Assembly (NCBI GenBank): GCA_044238875.1
Contig: JBIICM010000038.1
Span: 1-16,102, forward strand
Source: JAIBAI01 sp044238875
GTDB lineage: Bacteria > Bacteroidota > Bacteroidia > M30B66
DNA length: 16,102 bases
Reading direction: 5' to 3'
The position numbers were made by a program, and so were the translations under genes. Shown here one piece after another: positions 15,475 through 16,102 of this stretch; position 1 is the first letter of the stretch; every line of letters starts with the position of its first letter. The notes beneath the pieces were generated by a model. That model had not been told where the DNA came from and did not search any database. It saw only the letters and a program-made list of their open reading frames with translations.

Positions 15475-16102
15475 ATGAAGAAACCAGATAATAAGGACTC
15501 AGGTGTTATTTTTCAAAATCCGGTGCTTGAGTTTCTTTCAAAGACCTCGCCTTTAATTACCTTTACGTGGGTTGGCCTTTATGCAGGCCTCCTGCTTTTT
15601 TTGAGCAGCCGCTTAAATGCTGAGATGACCGTTTCGCGCACTGTTGTGTGGTTTATCGCAGGTCTGGCAGTCTGGACATTTTTTGAATATATACTCCACC
15701 GGTACTTATTTCACTGGGCAAGTGAATCAAAGGTAGTTAAACGCTTCACCTACATCCTGCATGGCATTCATCATGATTACCCGCGCGATGTGAAAAGGGT
15801 GTTTATGCCTCCGGCTCCAGGAACCATTTTTGTGGTGGTTTTTTTGGGTCTTTTCTGGTTGTTTATGCAAAACATTGTGTTTGCTTTTCTTCCTGGATTT
15901 TTAAGCGGATACTTCATTTACGCTTATATTCATTACATAATTCACGCGAAAAAACCTTTCAGGAATTTTAAATTCTGGTGGACACACCACACTTTGCATC
16001 ATTACAAGTATCCTGACCGGGCATTTGGTGTGAGTACCCCCTTATGGGACCTTGTTTTTGGAACAATGCCGCCCAAATCAGCCAAAGCAAATCACTTAAA
16101 AT
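15475..16102 (+). CDS. Fatty-acid hydroxylase / sterol desaturase family protein (3' end cut by window)
   Basis: Only the first 209 codons are in the window and no stop is reached. The product is an integral membrane di-iron enzyme with hydrophobic segments at about 27-45, 56-72, 115-133 and 137-155. The histidine clusters of the family are all visible: HRYLFH (75-80), HGIHH (96-100), HYIIH (153-157) and HHTLHH (171-176). The spacing and the following YKYPD / FGVSTPLWDLVFGT stretch resemble the fatty-acid 2-hydroxylase (Scs7/FA2H) branch, without an N-terminal cytochrome b5 domain. It probably hydroxylates a fatty acyl chain or a lipid; alpha-hydroxylation of sphingolipid acyl chains is one plausible role in Bacteroidota, but carotenoid hydroxylases share these motifs. 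The ATG at 15475 lies 71 bp after the aconitase stop, beyond the terminator, so it probably has its own promoter; none is clear and there is no Shine-Dalgarno site. Confidence 0.85.
   Translation, partial: MKKPDNKDSGVIFQNPVLEFLSKTSPLITFTWVGLYAGLLLFLSSRLNAEMTVSRTVVWFIAGLAVWTFFEYILHRYLFHWASESKVVKRFTYILHGIHHDYPRDVKRVFMPPAPGTIFVVVFLGLFWLFMQNIVFAFLPGFLSGYFIYAYIHYIIHAKKPFRNFKFWWTHHTLHHYKYPDRAFGVSTPLWDLVFGTMPPKSAKANHLK

Overview
The window looks like chromosomal DNA of a member of the Bacteroidota, probably a Bacteroidales-like or environmental relative. The reasons are a complete Bat (Bacteroides aerotolerance) operon in its usual gene order, a mitochondrial-type aconitase, A-rich leaders mostly lacking Shine-Dalgarno sites, a possible Bacteroidetes-type -33/-7 promoter, and a large TPR protein beside an outer-membrane barrel ending in Phe. 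Base and codon use look even throughout. I see no transposase, integrase, tRNA, rRNA or CRISPR array. Coding density is very high and no gene-free stretch exceeds 200 bp.

Layout. (1) 9-4788, plus strand: a 1019-residue secreted TPR-repeat protein followed immediately by an outer-membrane beta-barrel protein; probably a two-gene envelope operon. (2) 4815-12939, minus strand, convergent with (1): an eight-gene operon read from right to left as moxR, a DUF58 protein, a BatD-like membrane protein, batA, batB, batC, batD and batE. Most junctions are 4-8 bp overlaps or gaps of 1-11 bp. (3) 12940-13138: a divergent control region with a possible moxR promoter, a GC palindrome and five copies of a 7-bp tandem repeat. 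(4) 13139-15403, plus strand: aconitase, followed by a likely intrinsic terminator. (5) 15475 to the window end, plus strand: a fatty-acid hydroxylase/sterol-desaturase family membrane enzyme, cut off by the window edge.

How the genes fit together. In the Bat operon a cytoplasmic AAA+ ATPase (MoxR) and a soluble von Willebrand A protein (DUF58) are encoded with two membrane-anchored VWA proteins (BatA, BatB), two proteins with extracytoplasmic beta domains and a cytoplasmic helical tail (BatD and its smaller relative), and two TPR proteins (BatC, BatE). This suggests an inner-membrane complex with a chaperone-like engine on the inside and metal-dependent adhesion and TPR docking surfaces in the periplasm. 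Its biochemical role is not settled; the family is tied to oxygen tolerance and envelope stress. Aconitase (TCA cycle, with an oxygen-labile [4Fe-4S] cluster) lies divergently next to it, so a shared control region is possible but not shown.

I found no clearly new system. The points most worth a second look are the plug-less barrel plus giant TPR pair, the duplicated cytoplasmic domain inside the Bat operon, the Q/K/N tract of BatC, and the heptad repeat and palindrome in the divergent promoter region.
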